Source of the DNA: Aneurinibacillus tyrosinisolvens
Lineage (GTDB): Bacteria > Bacillota > Bacilli > Aneurinibacillales > Aneurinibacillaceae
Assembly: GCF_001015055.1 (NCBI RefSeq)
Contig: NZ_BBWZ01000004.1
Span: forward strand, 186,001-250,000
Length of the DNA stretch: 64,000 nucleotides
Direction: 5' to 3'
Under the pieces are notes generated by a model, which ran no database searches, was not told the origin of the DNA, and saw only the letters and a program-made list of their open reading frames with translations. A program made the translations under genes and the position numbers. Below are positions 1 through 9,123 of the stretch, one piece after another (positions within the stretch are counted from its first letter, which is position 1; each line of letters begins with the position of its first letter).

Positions 1-35
1 GTAAAAAACAGAGCGTGAAATGTATAGGATATGGA

Positions 36-821
36 TTAAAAACCGAGCCGGGTTTTAAGCTCTTTCACAAGCGAACGGCTGACAGGCAGCACCGTTTCTT
101 CTATATCGTCCATCTTCACCTGCACCGTTCCTTTAAACCAGGGGATGAACTCTTTTATTGCATGCAAGTTTACAATATAGGCCCGGTGGATGCGGCAAAA
201 GCTGATTTCCGGCAATCTTCTTTCAAGTTCCTGCAGGCTGAATGAGGCCGGGAAATTCGCCGTCTTCGTATAAATCCGGGTATGCCGGCCTTCTACTGCA
301 GTATAAACGATCGAATCGACATCGACAAAAGCGATGCTGTTTGCTTTTTCTACAGGGATGCGTGTCGACGTCTGGCTTTTTGCGGCCGGCTGCAGCGTAT
401 CGACAATCTGGCGCAGGGTGGATTCGATTCCTGCCTCTTTTAGAGGAGAAGGCTCTTTTTGAAGCCTCCTGCGCAGACGGCTGATTGTTTTCTCGATGCG
501 GTCCGTGCTGAAAGGCTTAAGAATGTAATCAGCTGCTTCCGTTTCAAACGCTTTAATCGCGTACTCGTCATAAGCGGTGGCGTAAACAATGACAGGCTGT
601 GAGCCGGACTGTTCCAATGCCTGTGCCGCCTGAATACCGTCCATGTCATGGAGGTGAATATCCAGGAAGACGACATCAGGGGAAAGTTCGTGTACCATAT
701 GGATGGCTTCTTCCCCGCTGGACGCTTCAGCAATAACGGAAATATCGGGGTGCTGCTCCAATAAATAGCGAAGCTCCGAGCGCGCCGGTGCTTCGTCATC
801 AACAATTAACGTGCGAATCAT
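36..821 (-). CDS. lytR: LytTR-family response regulator (LytR/LytT-like)
   Basis: Cytoplasmic response regulator of about 261 aa, partner of the adjacent LytS-like kinase. The N-terminal receiver starts TLIVDDEAPARSEL, with the phospho-acceptor Asp in VVFLDIHLHDMDG and the conserved Lys in ILKPFS. A linker leads to a C-terminal LytTR DNA-binding domain (about residues 155-261; IPVEKANSIAFVDVDSI, then RIHRAYIVNL). I chose the ATG at 821, behind AGAGGAAAG, over an upstream in-frame ATG because the protein then begins at the receiver domain. Its ATGA start overlaps the lytS stop, so the two are translationally coupled. In Bacillales such pairs usually control lrgAB-type holin-like/pyruvate transport genes, which would lie beyond the left edge. 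That target is inference. Confidence 0.9.
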   Translation of the reverse strand: MIRTLIVDDEAPARSELRYLLEQHPDISVIAEASSGEEAIHMVHELSPDVVFLDIHLHDMDGIQAAQALEQSGSQPVIVYATAYDEYAIKAFETEAADYILKPFSTDRIEKTISRLRRRLQKEPSPLKEAGIESTLRQIVDTLQPAAKSQTSTRIPVEKANSIAFVDVDSIVYTAVEGRHTRIYTKTANFPASFSLQELERRLPEISFCRIHRAYIVNLHAIKEFIPWFKGTVQVKMDDIEETVLPVSRSLVKELKTRLGF

Positions 822-2494
822 GAAACTTTCCTCTCTTCCCAGGGGACTGTAATCGTGCATAGCGTTCCGCTGCCCGGATCGCTTTCGATCGTAACGTTAT
901 GCGGTTCACCATATAAGGAATGGAGCCGGCCCCGTACATTTTGCAGCCCAATCCCGGACAGTTTTTCTGGTTCCCATTCTGTAAATCCAACGCCATTGTC
1001 TTTCACTTGAATCGAAAGAATCGTATTTTCCCTGCGGATTGTAATGAGTATTGTCCCTCCGGTTTTCTTCGGGAGCAATCCGTGCTTCACTGCGTTTTCA
1101 ACGAGCGGCTGTAGGATGAGCGAAGGGATGGGGTGGTGCAGTGTTTCTGCTGCAACGTCCATATGCACCTTCAGCTTGTCTCCGAATCGTGCTTTTTCGA
1201 TTTCCAGGTAGGCTTCGACGTGGCTGATTTCTTCACGCACAGTTACCATTTGCCCTCCATGGTGGAGGTTTCTCCGGAAGAATTCGCTTAGTTTAACGAT
1301 AAGCTGCCGTGCCGTTTCCGGCTTTGTCCGGATGAAGGATGAAATCGTATTGAGTGCATTGAAGAGGAAGTGAGGATTAATTTGGGCGTGCAGGGCCCTG
1401 ATCTCCGCATCGGCGAGCAGAGCCGCCTGCTTCTCAAGGTCGGCGATTTCAAGCTGGGTGGAGAATAGCTGTGCCAGCCCGCGGGCAAGTTCCCAATCGA
1501 CGACTGAGACTTCTCTTTCCCTCTTGAAATAGAGCTTCAGCGTTCCAACGACTGTATCCTTTTTCTTTAGTGGAACGATAATGGCGGATTGGAGAGGGCA
1601 ATCCGCCCGGCTGCATCCAATTTCCTCTTTGTTACGTGCCCAAAGGATCGCATGGTTCCGCAATACCTCCTGCGTAGCTTCCGTTTGTAATGCTGTCCCC
1701 TTGCGGTGGTGGGAATCTCCGACTCCGATGTGGGCCAGTATTTTTTCTCTGTCCGTTATCGCAACGGCGGCGGCTTCCGTCATTTTATAAATAACAGTGG
1801 CGGTTTGCTCGGCCGAGGATTTATCGAGGCCCTTTCGTAAAATCGGCAGGGTAATATCGGCGATTTGGAGCGCGCGTTGAGCCTGTGCTGAGCCGATTCG
1901 TTCTTCTTCAAGTTTTGCGACCTGGACAATCATCATGAACAGCGCGATAGCTGAGGCGTTGACCAACATCATCGGGAGTGCAATAATTTCTACAAGATGG
2001 AGTGCTTCCGAATAAGGGCGCGCAATGGCAAGAATGAGGAGCATTTGCACAGCTTCCGCAATAAATCCGGCGATCCAGGCAACGAACCAGTGCATCTCCT
2101 TCTGGTGATAACGCAAATATACAAGGCCTGCGATGAGGCCTTCGGCGGTTGTTGATACCGCACAGGCTGTGTCGGTAAATCCACCGAGAGAATACCGGTG
2201 AAGCCCTGCGAGAAGGCCGCAGATTGTACCGACGAGCGGGCCGCCCAGCAGGCCGCCCATGACCGGGCCGATTACTCTCGAATTCGCCAGAGCGCCCTCG
2301 ATGGGAATAGCCGCATACGTTCCGAGAATTCCGATAATCGTGCAGACAATGATGGTAATGATTTTATCTCTTGTTCCTTCTTTTCTTTGCAGCATCCTGC
2401 GAAAGAAGCGAAAGCGGGACAGGAAGAAAGCCAAAACAACCAGAATCGCAGCCCTCTCCGCCATGTAAAGGAACAGCGGGTGTATCGTTACCAT
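818..2494 (-). CDS. lytS: LytS-type sensor histidine kinase
   Basis: Membrane sensor kinase of 558 aa. The N-terminal ~200 residues form a 5TM-5TMR_LYT module with several hydrophobic helices. A GAF-like region follows (about 215-355), then the His_kinase domain with the phospho-acceptor motif QINPHFLFNALNTI, and a HATPase_c domain with LVENAVKHGL and DNGVGF. A strong GGAGGGAGGAG site precedes the ATG at 2494. It phosphorylates the LytTR regulator encoded just downstream, with which it overlaps by four bases. The LytS family senses cell-envelope or pyruvate-related signals; the signal here cannot be read from sequence. The gene is divergent from pncB across a ~98-bp gap that must hold both promoters. 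Confidence 0.92.
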   Translation of the reverse strand: MVTIHPLFLYMAERAAILVVLAFFLSRFRFFRRMLQRKEGTRDKIITIIVCTIIGILGTYAAIPIEGALANSRVIGPVMGGLLGGPLVGTICGLLAGLHRYSLGGFTDTACAVSTTAEGLIAGLVYLRYHQKEMHWFVAWIAGFIAEAVQMLLILAIARPYSEALHLVEIIALPMMLVNASAIALFMMIVQVAKLEEERIGSAQAQRALQIADITLPILRKGLDKSSAEQTATVIYKMTEAAAVAITDREKILAHIGVGDSHHRKGTALQTEATQEVLRNHAILWARNKEEIGCSRADCPLQSAIIVPLKKKDTVVGTLKLYFKREREVSVVDWELARGLAQLFSTQLEIADLEKQAALLADAEIRALHAQINPHFLFNALNTISSFIRTKPETARQLIVKLSEFFRRNLHHGGQMVTVREEISHVEAYLEIEKARFGDKLKVHMDVAAETLHHPIPSLILQPLVENAVKHGLLPKKTGGTILITIRRENTILSIQVKDNGVGFTEWEPEKLSGIGLQNVRGRLHSLYGEPHNVTIESDPGSGTLCTITVPWEERKVS

Positions 2495-2592
2495 AACGCT
2501 CCTCCCTCCATATAGGATGTTTCTAAGAAAATTATATCACCGGTCCAGGCTGCGTCAATTTTGGAAAAAAACAACGGTAAGGAGCTGAATTT

Positions 2593-4020
2593 ATGAAAAA
2601 TCTCACAATGAGCACCGACTTATATCAGATTAATATGCTGTATGCTTACTACAAACAGGGGATGGCCGACCGGCGTGTTGTGTTTGACATGTATTTTCGA
2701 AAATCCCCCTGCAGCGGCGGGTATGCGATTTTTGCGGGACTTGAGCAGGTGGTTGAATATGTTGCGTCCCTGCACTTTACAGAAGAGGATCTTGCGTATT
2801 TGCGAAGCGTTTACCCGTATGAGGAAGAATTCCTTATGAGGTTAAAAAACCTTACATTTACAGGCAGCATAGCGTCGATGAAGGAAGGGACGGTCGTGTT
2901 TCCAGGCGAACCGCTGATTAGGGTGGAAGCACCTATCATTGAAGCCCAATTGATTGAAACGGCTATTCTTACCATCATAAACCACCAGACGCTCATTGCG
3001 ACAAAGGCGGCGAGAATTGTCGGAGAAGCTAAAGGAGATACCGTGCTCGAATTCGGGCTCAGGAGGGCGCAGGGGGCGGATGCCGGTTACTATGGAGCCC
3101 GTGCTGCCTATATCGGCGGGGTGCACGCTACGTCGAACATAATGGCGGGACGCGATTTTGGCATTCCGGTAAAAGGAACGCATGCGCACAGCTTCGTGCA
3201 AATGTTTGAGCATGAGGCAGAAGCTTTTATGACTTATGCGGATGCTTTTCCCGATGAAACCGTTTTACTTGTGGATACATATGATACGCTGCGTGTTGGC
3301 ATTCCGCATGCAATTAAAGTCGGCCTTGCCCTAAAAGAAAAAGGCAAAAGGCTGCTCGGCGTCCGGCTTGATTCCGGCGATCTTGCCTACCTGTCTAAGG
3401 AGGCGCGTGTGATGCTGGATGAGGCAGGTCTTGAAGACGTGCCGATTGTCGCCTCAGGCGACCTGGATGAGCGGCTGATTCAGGACTTGAAGAACCAGGG
3501 GGCAAAAATCAATGTATGGGGTGTTGGAACGAATCTCATTACTTCCTACGATTGCCCCGCGCTTGGCGGCGTATATAAGCTGGCTGCTTCTGAGGAGGAT
3601 GGGGAATGGGTCCCGCGCTTGAAAGTATCGGAAAATCCGGCGAAGATTACGAATCCCGGCTATAAAAAGGTACTCCGGTTCTATGATGGGAAAAGCGGAC
3701 AGGCCCTCGCTGATTTGATTGCGCTGGAGGGAGAGGAAATTCCGCTCGACCAAATTACCTTGTTTGATCCGCTCTTTCCGCATAAGCGGAAGACAATCCG
3801 GAATTACCGTATCGAAAATCTTTTGCATCCTGTTATTTTGAAGGGTGTTCGTCAGGGACGGCCCCCTGCGCTTGAAGAAATTCGAACGTACTCACAGCAA
3901 CAGCTTTCCCGGGTATCCCCCGAAATCCGCAGGCTTACAAACCCGCATGGATATCACGTAGATTTGAGCGAGGAATTGTGGAAGCTGAAGCAGGAACTGA
4001 TTCACAAAAATAGGGCGTAA
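2593..4020 (+). CDS. pncB: nicotinate phosphoribosyltransferase
   Basis: Converts nicotinate, PRPP and ATP to nicotinate mononucleotide in the NAD salvage pathway (cytoplasmic). The 475-aa protein is full length for the bacterial NAPRTase family. It begins TDLYQINMLYAY, and contains EFGLRRAQG, TSNIMAGRDFGIPVKGTHAHSF (the catalytic His region) and GVRLDSGDL. AAGGAG sits ahead of the ATG. It is transcribed divergently from lytS and appears monocistronic. NadD at 8521-9123 acts at the next step, the adenylylation of NaMN. Confidence 0.93.
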   Translation: MKNLTMSTDLYQINMLYAYYKQGMADRRVVFDMYFRKSPCSGGYAIFAGLEQVVEYVASLHFTEEDLAYLRSVYPYEEEFLMRLKNLTFTGSIASMKEGTVVFPGEPLIRVEAPIIEAQLIETAILTIINHQTLIATKAARIVGEAKGDTVLEFGLRRAQGADAGYYGARAAYIGGVHATSNIMAGRDFGIPVKGTHAHSFVQMFEHEAEAFMTYADAFPDETVLLVDTYDTLRVGIPHAIKVGLALKEKGKRLLGVRLDSGDLAYLSKEARVMLDEAGLEDVPIVASGDLDERLIQDLKNQGAKINVWGVGTNLITSYDCPALGGVYKLAASEEDGEWVPRLKVSENPAKITNPGYKKVLRFYDGKSGQALADLIALEGEEIPLDQITLFDPLFPHKRKTIRNYRIENLLHPVILKGVRQGRPPALEEIRTYSQQQLSRVSPEIRRLTNPHGYHVDLSEELWKLKQELIHKNRA

Positions 4021-4113
4021 GAATTCCCTTTACAGATCGAAACCTTTTTCTTCCTCTCACGTATATACAGTTGTAAAATCTAGGAAATGAATTACGAAGG
4101 GAGAGGGCAATAA

Positions 4114-5442
4114 ATGAAGAAGGCAAACATAGCGGCGGCAGGAATGTTGAGCGTTGCGATGCTAATGGGGACACCGGCGGTTCATGCGCTGGCAGCAAAA
4201 AGCGCGGTTGCAGTAGTTCCTCAAAGCCAGCAGGTCACGCGCGGAGAATTCTTTAAACTGGTGGGAGATGCCATTGAACTTCCTGCTGTGAGCGCCAAAG
4301 GTACATACAAGGACGTAGCGCCAGGCCATCCGCTCTACAGCACGGTAAATAAGCTGTACGGGAACCATATTATTAGCGGATATGCAGACCACACCATCCG
4401 GCTGAACCAATCAATTACGGAAGCGGAAGCTCTCTCTATTATCGGACGGGCGCTCGGCATGCCGCAGCAGCCGGTGCCGTCAGGCTCTTCCTCCCTTTCG
4501 TCCAAGCACTGGGCGTACAGCCTATCCACATGGTTTAATGCCGCCCATTTTGCTTACGACTGGAAGCAATCCGCGAACAAGCTGACGAAGCAGAAAGCGG
4601 AAGGGTTTGTTCGGACGCTTCTTTCCACCGGAAAGGATGCGGAAAATCTGCTGAAGGAAAACCAGCAGAAGCAGCAGGGCATAAAGTCGTTCCGCATGGC
4701 CGGTGACATGCACATGAGCATGGTGTTAGATAAAAAGGTGCTTGCCTCCATGACGCCTGCGGAGAGAAAGCAAGCAGAAGTGGGAGCTGCCGGAATGACC
4801 GTGCAGACAAAGGCTGAATTCTCACTGCCTGACGGCATCCATATGACTTCAAGTATGAAAGCTTCCGGCGATGCTAACATTCCTGGGGATATGCCAATGG
4901 ATCAGTATATCATTGGAAAAGATATGTACGTGAAAGTACCGGGAGATAAAGACAATCCATCCGGCTGGATGAAAATGGAGAACGCATTCCCATTCAGTAT
5001 GGAACAAATGATGAAACAGCAAACCCAATCCATTCCGCCGCAATTGGCGAAAAAGCTGTTTTACCGAAGCCTTGGAGGAAACCAGCTTGCTTTCCAGGGC
5101 CGGATTGATAAACTGTCGGAGATGACTGGCATGCTTCAGAACATGCAGGGAATGGATGATATGACGAAAGCGATCGAGCAAGCGGACAACAGCATCCAAT
5201 CCATCTACATGCAGGGCGTCATCACGGTTGATCCGGCAACGAAGCTTACAAAGGCAAGTTCAATGCAAATCGTGCTTACATTCAAAGGAAACGCAGCACA
5301 GCAGGGAATGCCGTTTACCCAGATGATTATGAGCCAGAACATGTCATATAGCGATTTCGATGGCAAGATTGTCATCCAGCTTCCTGAAGAAGCAAAAAAT
5401 GCAAAAGTGATGCCGGCACTGCCGACCGGTACCAATAAATAA
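4114..5442 (+). CDS. secreted S-layer-homology domain protein with DUF6612-like C-terminus
   Basis: Exported protein of 442 aa. A signal peptide (KK followed by a hydrophobic stretch, ending near AVHALAAK) is followed by one to two SLH-like motifs (about residues 45-155: TRGEFFKLVGDAIEL, YKDVAPGHPLYSTVNKLYG, SGYADHTIRL, ITEAEALSIIGRALGM). SLH motifs usually anchor proteins to pyruvylated cell-wall polymer. The rest (about 185-430) is a Met/Gln-rich beta domain resembling the DUF6612/LppX-like fold (KMENAFPFSMEQMM, SMQIVLTFKG). Its function is unknown. GGGAGAGGG precedes the ATG, and a strong terminator follows at 5462. Confidence 0.7.
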   Translation: MKKANIAAAGMLSVAMLMGTPAVHALAAKSAVAVVPQSQQVTRGEFFKLVGDAIELPAVSAKGTYKDVAPGHPLYSTVNKLYGNHIISGYADHTIRLNQSITEAEALSIIGRALGMPQQPVPSGSSSLSSKHWAYSLSTWFNAAHFAYDWKQSANKLTKQKAEGFVRTLLSTGKDAENLLKENQQKQQGIKSFRMAGDMHMSMVLDKKVLASMTPAERKQAEVGAAGMTVQTKAEFSLPDGIHMTSSMKASGDANIPGDMPMDQYIIGKDMYVKVPGDKDNPSGWMKMENAFPFSMEQMMKQQTQSIPPQLAKKLFYRSLGGNQLAFQGRIDKLSEMTGMLQNMQGMDDMTKAIEQADNSIQSIYMQGVITVDPATKLTKASSMQIVLTFKGNAAQQGMPFTQMIMSQNMSYSDFDGKIVIQLPEEAKNAKVMPALPTGTNK

Positions 5443-5461
5443 ATAAACGACAAGAGGAAAG

Positions 5462-5489
5462 AAGGCATGCCCGGTGGCATGCCTTTTTT
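5462..5489 (+). terminator. Rho-independent terminator after the SLH protein
   Basis: A 10-bp perfect stem AAGGCATGCC/GGCATGCCTT with a CGGT loop runs into a T tract, 20 bp after the stop codon. Confidence 0.9.
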
Positions 5490-5497
5490 GTCGATAA

Positions 5498-5590
5498 AGT
5501 ATATGTTACTTTAAAGTCATAGAGAAAAAGACCGCAAGGTCAAAAACGTTAGAAAAAAGGAAGGGTAAGTGGAATGAACTTCCTTTTTTC
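5498..5590 (+). repeat. short derivative (93 bp) of the window's interspersed structured repeat
   Basis: It keeps the 5' part of the full element (AGTATATG, TTTAAAGT, then the hairpin GACC-GCAA-GGTC at 5530-5541) and the two arms of the closing stem, GAAAAAAGGAAG and CTTCCTTTTTTC. It lacks about 157 bp of interior present in the copies at 34229 and 54103. The arms are now 15 nt apart and form a terminator-like hairpin. The junction falls in AAGG-type microhomology, consistent with an internal deletion. Confidence 0.8.
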
Positions 5591-5702
5591 TTGTTAAGAT
5601 GACAGGATAAGGATATATATGGTATAGTAAATCGCGGAATTTAAGAGAAGCTTGTAAATATACAGCAATAGTGCTAAAGCAAACTACGTTTGGAGTGATC
5701 CC

Positions 5703-6229
5703 ATGCTCTACTCTTTATTACTGCCGGACTTGCACGTTGAATCCGTATATGAGATTGATTTAGATGCACTGAAAAAACGGGGTGTCAAAGGGATTATTAC
5801 CGACCTGGATAATACGCTGATCGAGTGGAACCGGCCCGATGCAACCCCTCAATTATTAAAGTGGATGAAGGAACTAAAGGAACGGGGATTTTCCGTCGTT
5901 ATCGTCTCGAACAACAAGGGACCCGTGTATCGAAAGTTGCGGAACCCCTCGGTGTCCCCTTCATTCACCAGGCGAAGAAACCGACAGCATCGGCCTTCAA
6001 GAAGGCAACGCGCCGCATGGGCCTGCGGGTGGATGAAACGGTCGTTATCGGCGATCAATTGTTCACCGATGTTCTGGGCGGAAAACGGATGGGTTTTTAT
6101 ACGATTCTCGTTGTGCCTGTTGCCCAGAGTGATGGCTTTTTTACACGGTTCAACAGGCAGATGGAACGCATCGCACTTAATTGGATGAGGAAACGCGGCA
6201 AAATTCCGTGGGAGGACAAAAATGGATAA
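5703..6229 (+). CDS. yqeG: YqeG-family HAD phosphatase (frameshifted)
   Basis: HAD-superfamily (IIIA) phosphatase, about 175 aa when repaired. The first frame gives the N-terminal half, including the DLDNTL nucleophile motif and VVIVSNN. The second frame carries EPLGVPFIHQAKKP, the Lys loop, and VIGDQLFTDVLGG. The frames join after SNNK at about 5916-5920, where one base is missing; AAGGGACC would read correctly with a fourth G. The repaired protein is collinear with B. subtilis YqeG. GGAGTGAT precedes the ATG. It is the first gene of the yqeG-yqeH-aroE-yhbY-nadD-yqeK-rsfS-yqeM operon and overlaps yqeH by 8 bp. A sequencing error is the likeliest cause. Confidence 0.85.
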
Positions 6230-7334
6230 GAACGAAGCTGAAATTTATTGTGCCGGGTGCGGCACGGCAATACAGACAGAGGATAAAACAAAGGTAGGGT
6301 ATGCCCCGCCGGCGGCGCTGGAAAGAGAGGCGGTTATTTGCCAGCGCTGTTACCGGATTAAGCACTATAATGAAGCGTCGACCGTCACGCTCGGTGATGA
6401 TGAATTCGTCCGCATTCTTAACGGAATCGGCCATACAAAATCCCTGGTCGTAAAAGTTGTTGATATTTTTGATTTTAATGGCAGCTGGCTTCGTGGACTG
6501 CCCCGGTTCGTCGGCTCCAATCCGATCCTTCTCGTTGGAAATAAAGCTGATTTGCTTCCGAAGAACGTCAATCGGAACCGGCTTATTAACTGGATCCGCA
6601 AATCGGCTTCCGACCTTGGCTTAAAGCCCGTTGATGTTGTTTTAGTAAGCGCGAGAAACGGCGAGGGAATGGACAGACTCATTGAGGCGATGAACAAATA
6701 CAGGCAGAAAAAAGACATTTATATCGTCGGAGTAACGAATGTCGGAAAATCATCGCTCATTAACCGATTGCTCAAACAGTTCGGAGAATCCGAGATGGAA
6801 ATCACGACGTCCCAATTCCCCGGGACAACACTTGATGTCATTGAAATCCCGCTCGACGAAAAATCTTCACTGTATGATACACCCGGCATTGTAAACCGGG
6901 ACCAGATTGTTCATCGTATCGCTCCGGACGAATTAAAGCTTGTTATGCCGGACAAGACGATAAAGCCGAAAGTATACCAGCTTCAATCCGGGCAGGCTTT
7001 GTTTATCGGGGGACTGGCACGGATCGACTTCGTCCGGGGCGATAGGCAGCCGTTCGTATTTTATGTATCCAATCATCTTAACATTCACCGTACAAAGCTT
7101 GAAAATGCGGATGAAATTTACGGGAAACACCTTGGGGAAATGCTTTCCCCGCCGGGAAAAGAAATGGCGGAAAGCATGGGAAAACTGGATACGTTTACTT
7201 TCAAAGTGCCGGAAGGGAAGTATGACCTGGTTATTTCCGGTCTCGGCTGGGTCGCTCTGCACGGCAGCGGCGCCAATGTGGCCGTCCACGTTCCAAAAGG
7301 GGTTGCGGCAAGCCTGCGTCCTTCCCTAATCTAA
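6222..7334 (+). CDS. yqeH: ribosome biogenesis GTPase YqeH
   Basis: Circularly permuted GTPase of 370 aa needed in Bacillus for 30S subunit assembly. An N-terminal zinc finger (CAGCG...CQRCYRIKHYN) is followed by motifs in permuted order: G4 NKADLL, G5 VSARNGEG, G1 VTNVGKSSLIN, G2 PGTTLD and G3 DTPG. A C-terminal domain of about 150 aa binds RNA or ribosome. Its start lies inside the end of yqeG, so it is likely coupled to it. Confidence 0.95.
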   Translation: MDKNEAEIYCAGCGTAIQTEDKTKVGYAPPAALEREAVICQRCYRIKHYNEASTVTLGDDEFVRILNGIGHTKSLVVKVVDIFDFNGSWLRGLPRFVGSNPILLVGNKADLLPKNVNRNRLINWIRKSASDLGLKPVDVVLVSARNGEGMDRLIEAMNKYRQKKDIYIVGVTNVGKSSLINRLLKQFGESEMEITTSQFPGTTLDVIEIPLDEKSSLYDTPGIVNRDQIVHRIAPDELKLVMPDKTIKPKVYQLQSGQALFIGGLARIDFVRGDRQPFVFYVSNHLNIHRTKLENADEIYGKHLGEMLSPPGKEMAESMGKLDTFTFKVPEGKYDLVISGLGWVALHGSGANVAVHVPKGVAASLRPSLI

Positions 7335-7353
7335 CATGTGAGGAGATTGAATC

Positions 7354-8211
7354 TTGAATAGCCATACTGTTTTAACAGGCCTGTTCGGTCATCCGGTTGG
7401 CCATTCCTTGTCTCCCGTGATGCATAACCGGGCATTTAATGTTTGCGGGCTTAATTACCGGTATGCAGCATTTGATATCCAGCCGGAAAGAGTAGGATCT
7501 GCCGTTGACGCTATCCGGGCGCTTGGCATTCGGGGAGTCAATGTAACAGTGCCGCATAAAATCAGTGTCATCCCTTATCTGGATGAAATTGATGAAGAAG
7601 CGGCCCTGATAGGGGCTGTGAATACAATTGTAAACGAAAACGGACGCCTCGTGGGGTATAATACAGATGGGAGAGGCTACGTTCGTTCGCTTGTGGAGGA
7701 ATCCGGGATCAATGTACGCAAGCAATCTGCCGTTATGATTGGCGCAGGAGGCGGTGCGCGCGGAGTAGCCGTGGCTCTTTTGCAGGCGGGGCTTCCTTCG
7801 CTTGTGATTGTAAATAGGTCAGTTGATAAGGCAAAGCAACTGGCTGAAGACATAAAACACGTGAACCCTTCTTCCGTTGTTCATACGGTGGTCCCTGGCG
7901 ATATTCCTGACGTGATAAAGGAATCTACACTTCTTATTCAGACAACATCCGTAGGGATGCATCCGAACGTTTTGGAAACACCACTGGCCCCGGAACTACT
8001 GCATGAGGGAATGCTGGTCAGCGATTTAGTTTACAATCCGCTTCAAACAAAGCTGCTTCAGGAGGCGCATAACCGGGGGGCTAGAACGCATGGCGGTCTG
8101 GGTATGCTTATTTACCAGGGGGCATTAAGCTTTGAATATTGGACAGGAATAAAGGCTCCCGTCGATGAAATGCGGGCTGCCGCCATGAAGGAGCTTGAAA
8201 AACGAAGCTAG
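7354..8211 (+). CDS. aroE: shikimate dehydrogenase
   Basis: NADPH-dependent reduction of 3-dehydroshikimate to shikimate in aromatic amino acid synthesis; 285 aa. Visible motifs are GHPVGHSLSPVMHN (shikimate binding), NVTVPHK with the catalytic Lys, NTDGRGYV with the catalytic Asp, and the Rossmann GAGGGARGVA. The start is TTG at 7354, set by AGGAG at 7341-7345 and by homology beginning at TGLFGHPVG. It lies in the yqe operon, 19 bp after yqeH. Confidence 0.95.
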   Translation: MNSHTVLTGLFGHPVGHSLSPVMHNRAFNVCGLNYRYAAFDIQPERVGSAVDAIRALGIRGVNVTVPHKISVIPYLDEIDEEAALIGAVNTIVNENGRLVGYNTDGRGYVRSLVEESGINVRKQSAVMIGAGGGARGVAVALLQAGLPSLVIVNRSVDKAKQLAEDIKHVNPSSVVHTVVPGDIPDVIKESTLLIQTTSVGMHPNVLETPLAPELLHEGMLVSDLVYNPLQTKLLQEAHNRGARTHGGLGMLIYQGALSFEYWTGIKAPVDEMRAAAMKELEKRS

Positions 8212-8243
8212 GGAATTTGCATATAGAACAAGGAGGGAATGAT

Positions 8244-8537
8244 ATGCTGACAGGTAAGCAGAAACGCCATTTGCGATCGCTCGCCCACCATTTGAATCCC
8301 ATTTTTCAAGTGGGAAAAGGCGGCGTCAATGAAAATTTAATTAAGCAGGTAGAGGAAACTCTCGAAGTGCGCGAGCTTCTGAAAATATCGATTTTGAATA
8401 ACTATGGGGGAGACAAACATGAGGTAGCGGAGGAAATTGCCGCGGGCGCGGGCGCCGAAATCGTCCAGATTATCGGAAATACAATCGTTCTTTACAAAGA
8501 ATCAAAGGAAAAGAAAACGATTGAGCTTCCAAGATAA
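8244..8537 (+). CDS. yhbY: ribosome assembly RNA-binding protein YhbY (CRM domain)
   Basis: Small (97 aa) single CRM-domain RNA-binding protein associated with the 50S precursor; it is YqeI in B. subtilis. It begins LTGKQKRHLRSLAHHLNPIFQVGKGG and carries the typical GKGGVNENL loop. The ATG at 8244 follows AAGGAGGG; an in-frame ATG 27 bp upstream has no such site. Its end overlaps the nadD start. Confidence 0.93.
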   Translation: MLTGKQKRHLRSLAHHLNPIFQVGKGGVNENLIKQVEETLEVRELLKISILNNYGGDKHEVAEEIAAGAGAEIVQIIGNTIVLYKESKEKKTIELPR

Positions 8538-9123
8538 AGAACGGAAAAAAATCGGGATCTTCGGCGGCACATTCGACCCGGTGCATACGGTCCATCTTAT
8601 TGTGGCTGAACAGGCACGCGAAGCGCTTGGACTAGACGAAGTATGGTTTATGCCTGCGCATATCCCTCCCCATAAGCTCGAAAAACACATTACGGCTGAC
8701 TGCCATCGCCTGGCTATGCTGGAGAGGGCGATTCAAGGCAATGAGAACTTCTGCGCTACGGCGATTGAGCTTGACAAGAAGGATGATAAACCTTCGTATA
8801 CATACGATACAATTCTGTCTCTCAAGGCGAAGCATCCTAATGTGGATTTTTATTTTATTATCGGCGGCGACATGGTTGAGTATTTGCCAAAGTGGCATAG
8901 AATAGAGGAGCTCGTGTCACTCGTTCAATTCGTGGCGCTGGCCCGTCCGGGTTACAGCATGCAAAACGAGTATACGGATCGTGTAATCGAAGTGGAAATG
9001 CCGCAGCTTGACGTTTCATCTACGATAATTCGGCATAAAGCTTTCTCGGGGGAGTCCATTCGATATTTGGTGCCCGAGTCGGTAAGACTATATATAGAGG
9101 AGAATGGATTGTATGAATCGTGA
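8521..9123 (+). CDS. nadD: nicotinate-nucleotide adenylyltransferase
   Basis: Transfers AMP from ATP to nicotinate mononucleotide, giving deamido-NAD; essential in most bacteria. About 200 aa. The nucleotidyltransferase signature is GIFGGTFDPVHTVHL, where the usual small residue before the second His is Val, and SSTIIR lies near the C-terminus. The start is inferred as TTG at 8521, preceded by AAAGGAAAAG, 17 bp inside the end of yhbY. The open frame continues upstream, but that part only mirrors yhbY. It lies in the yqe operon and overlaps yqeK by 11 bp. Confidence 0.9.
   Translation: MSFQDKERKKIGIFGGTFDPVHTVHLIVAEQAREALGLDEVWFMPAHIPPHKLEKHITADCHRLAMLERAIQGNENFCATAIELDKKDDKPSYTYDTILSLKAKHPNVDFYFIIGGDMVEYLPKWHRIEELVSLVQFVALARPGYSMQNEYTDRVIEVEMPQLDVSSTIIRHKAFSGESIRYLVPESVRLYIEENGLYES

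Noticed and set aside
5498..5590. A plain second terminator for the SLH-protein gene
   Set aside because: It can fold like a terminator, but its sequence is collinear with both ends of the 250-bp repeat, so I list it as a repeat derivative.
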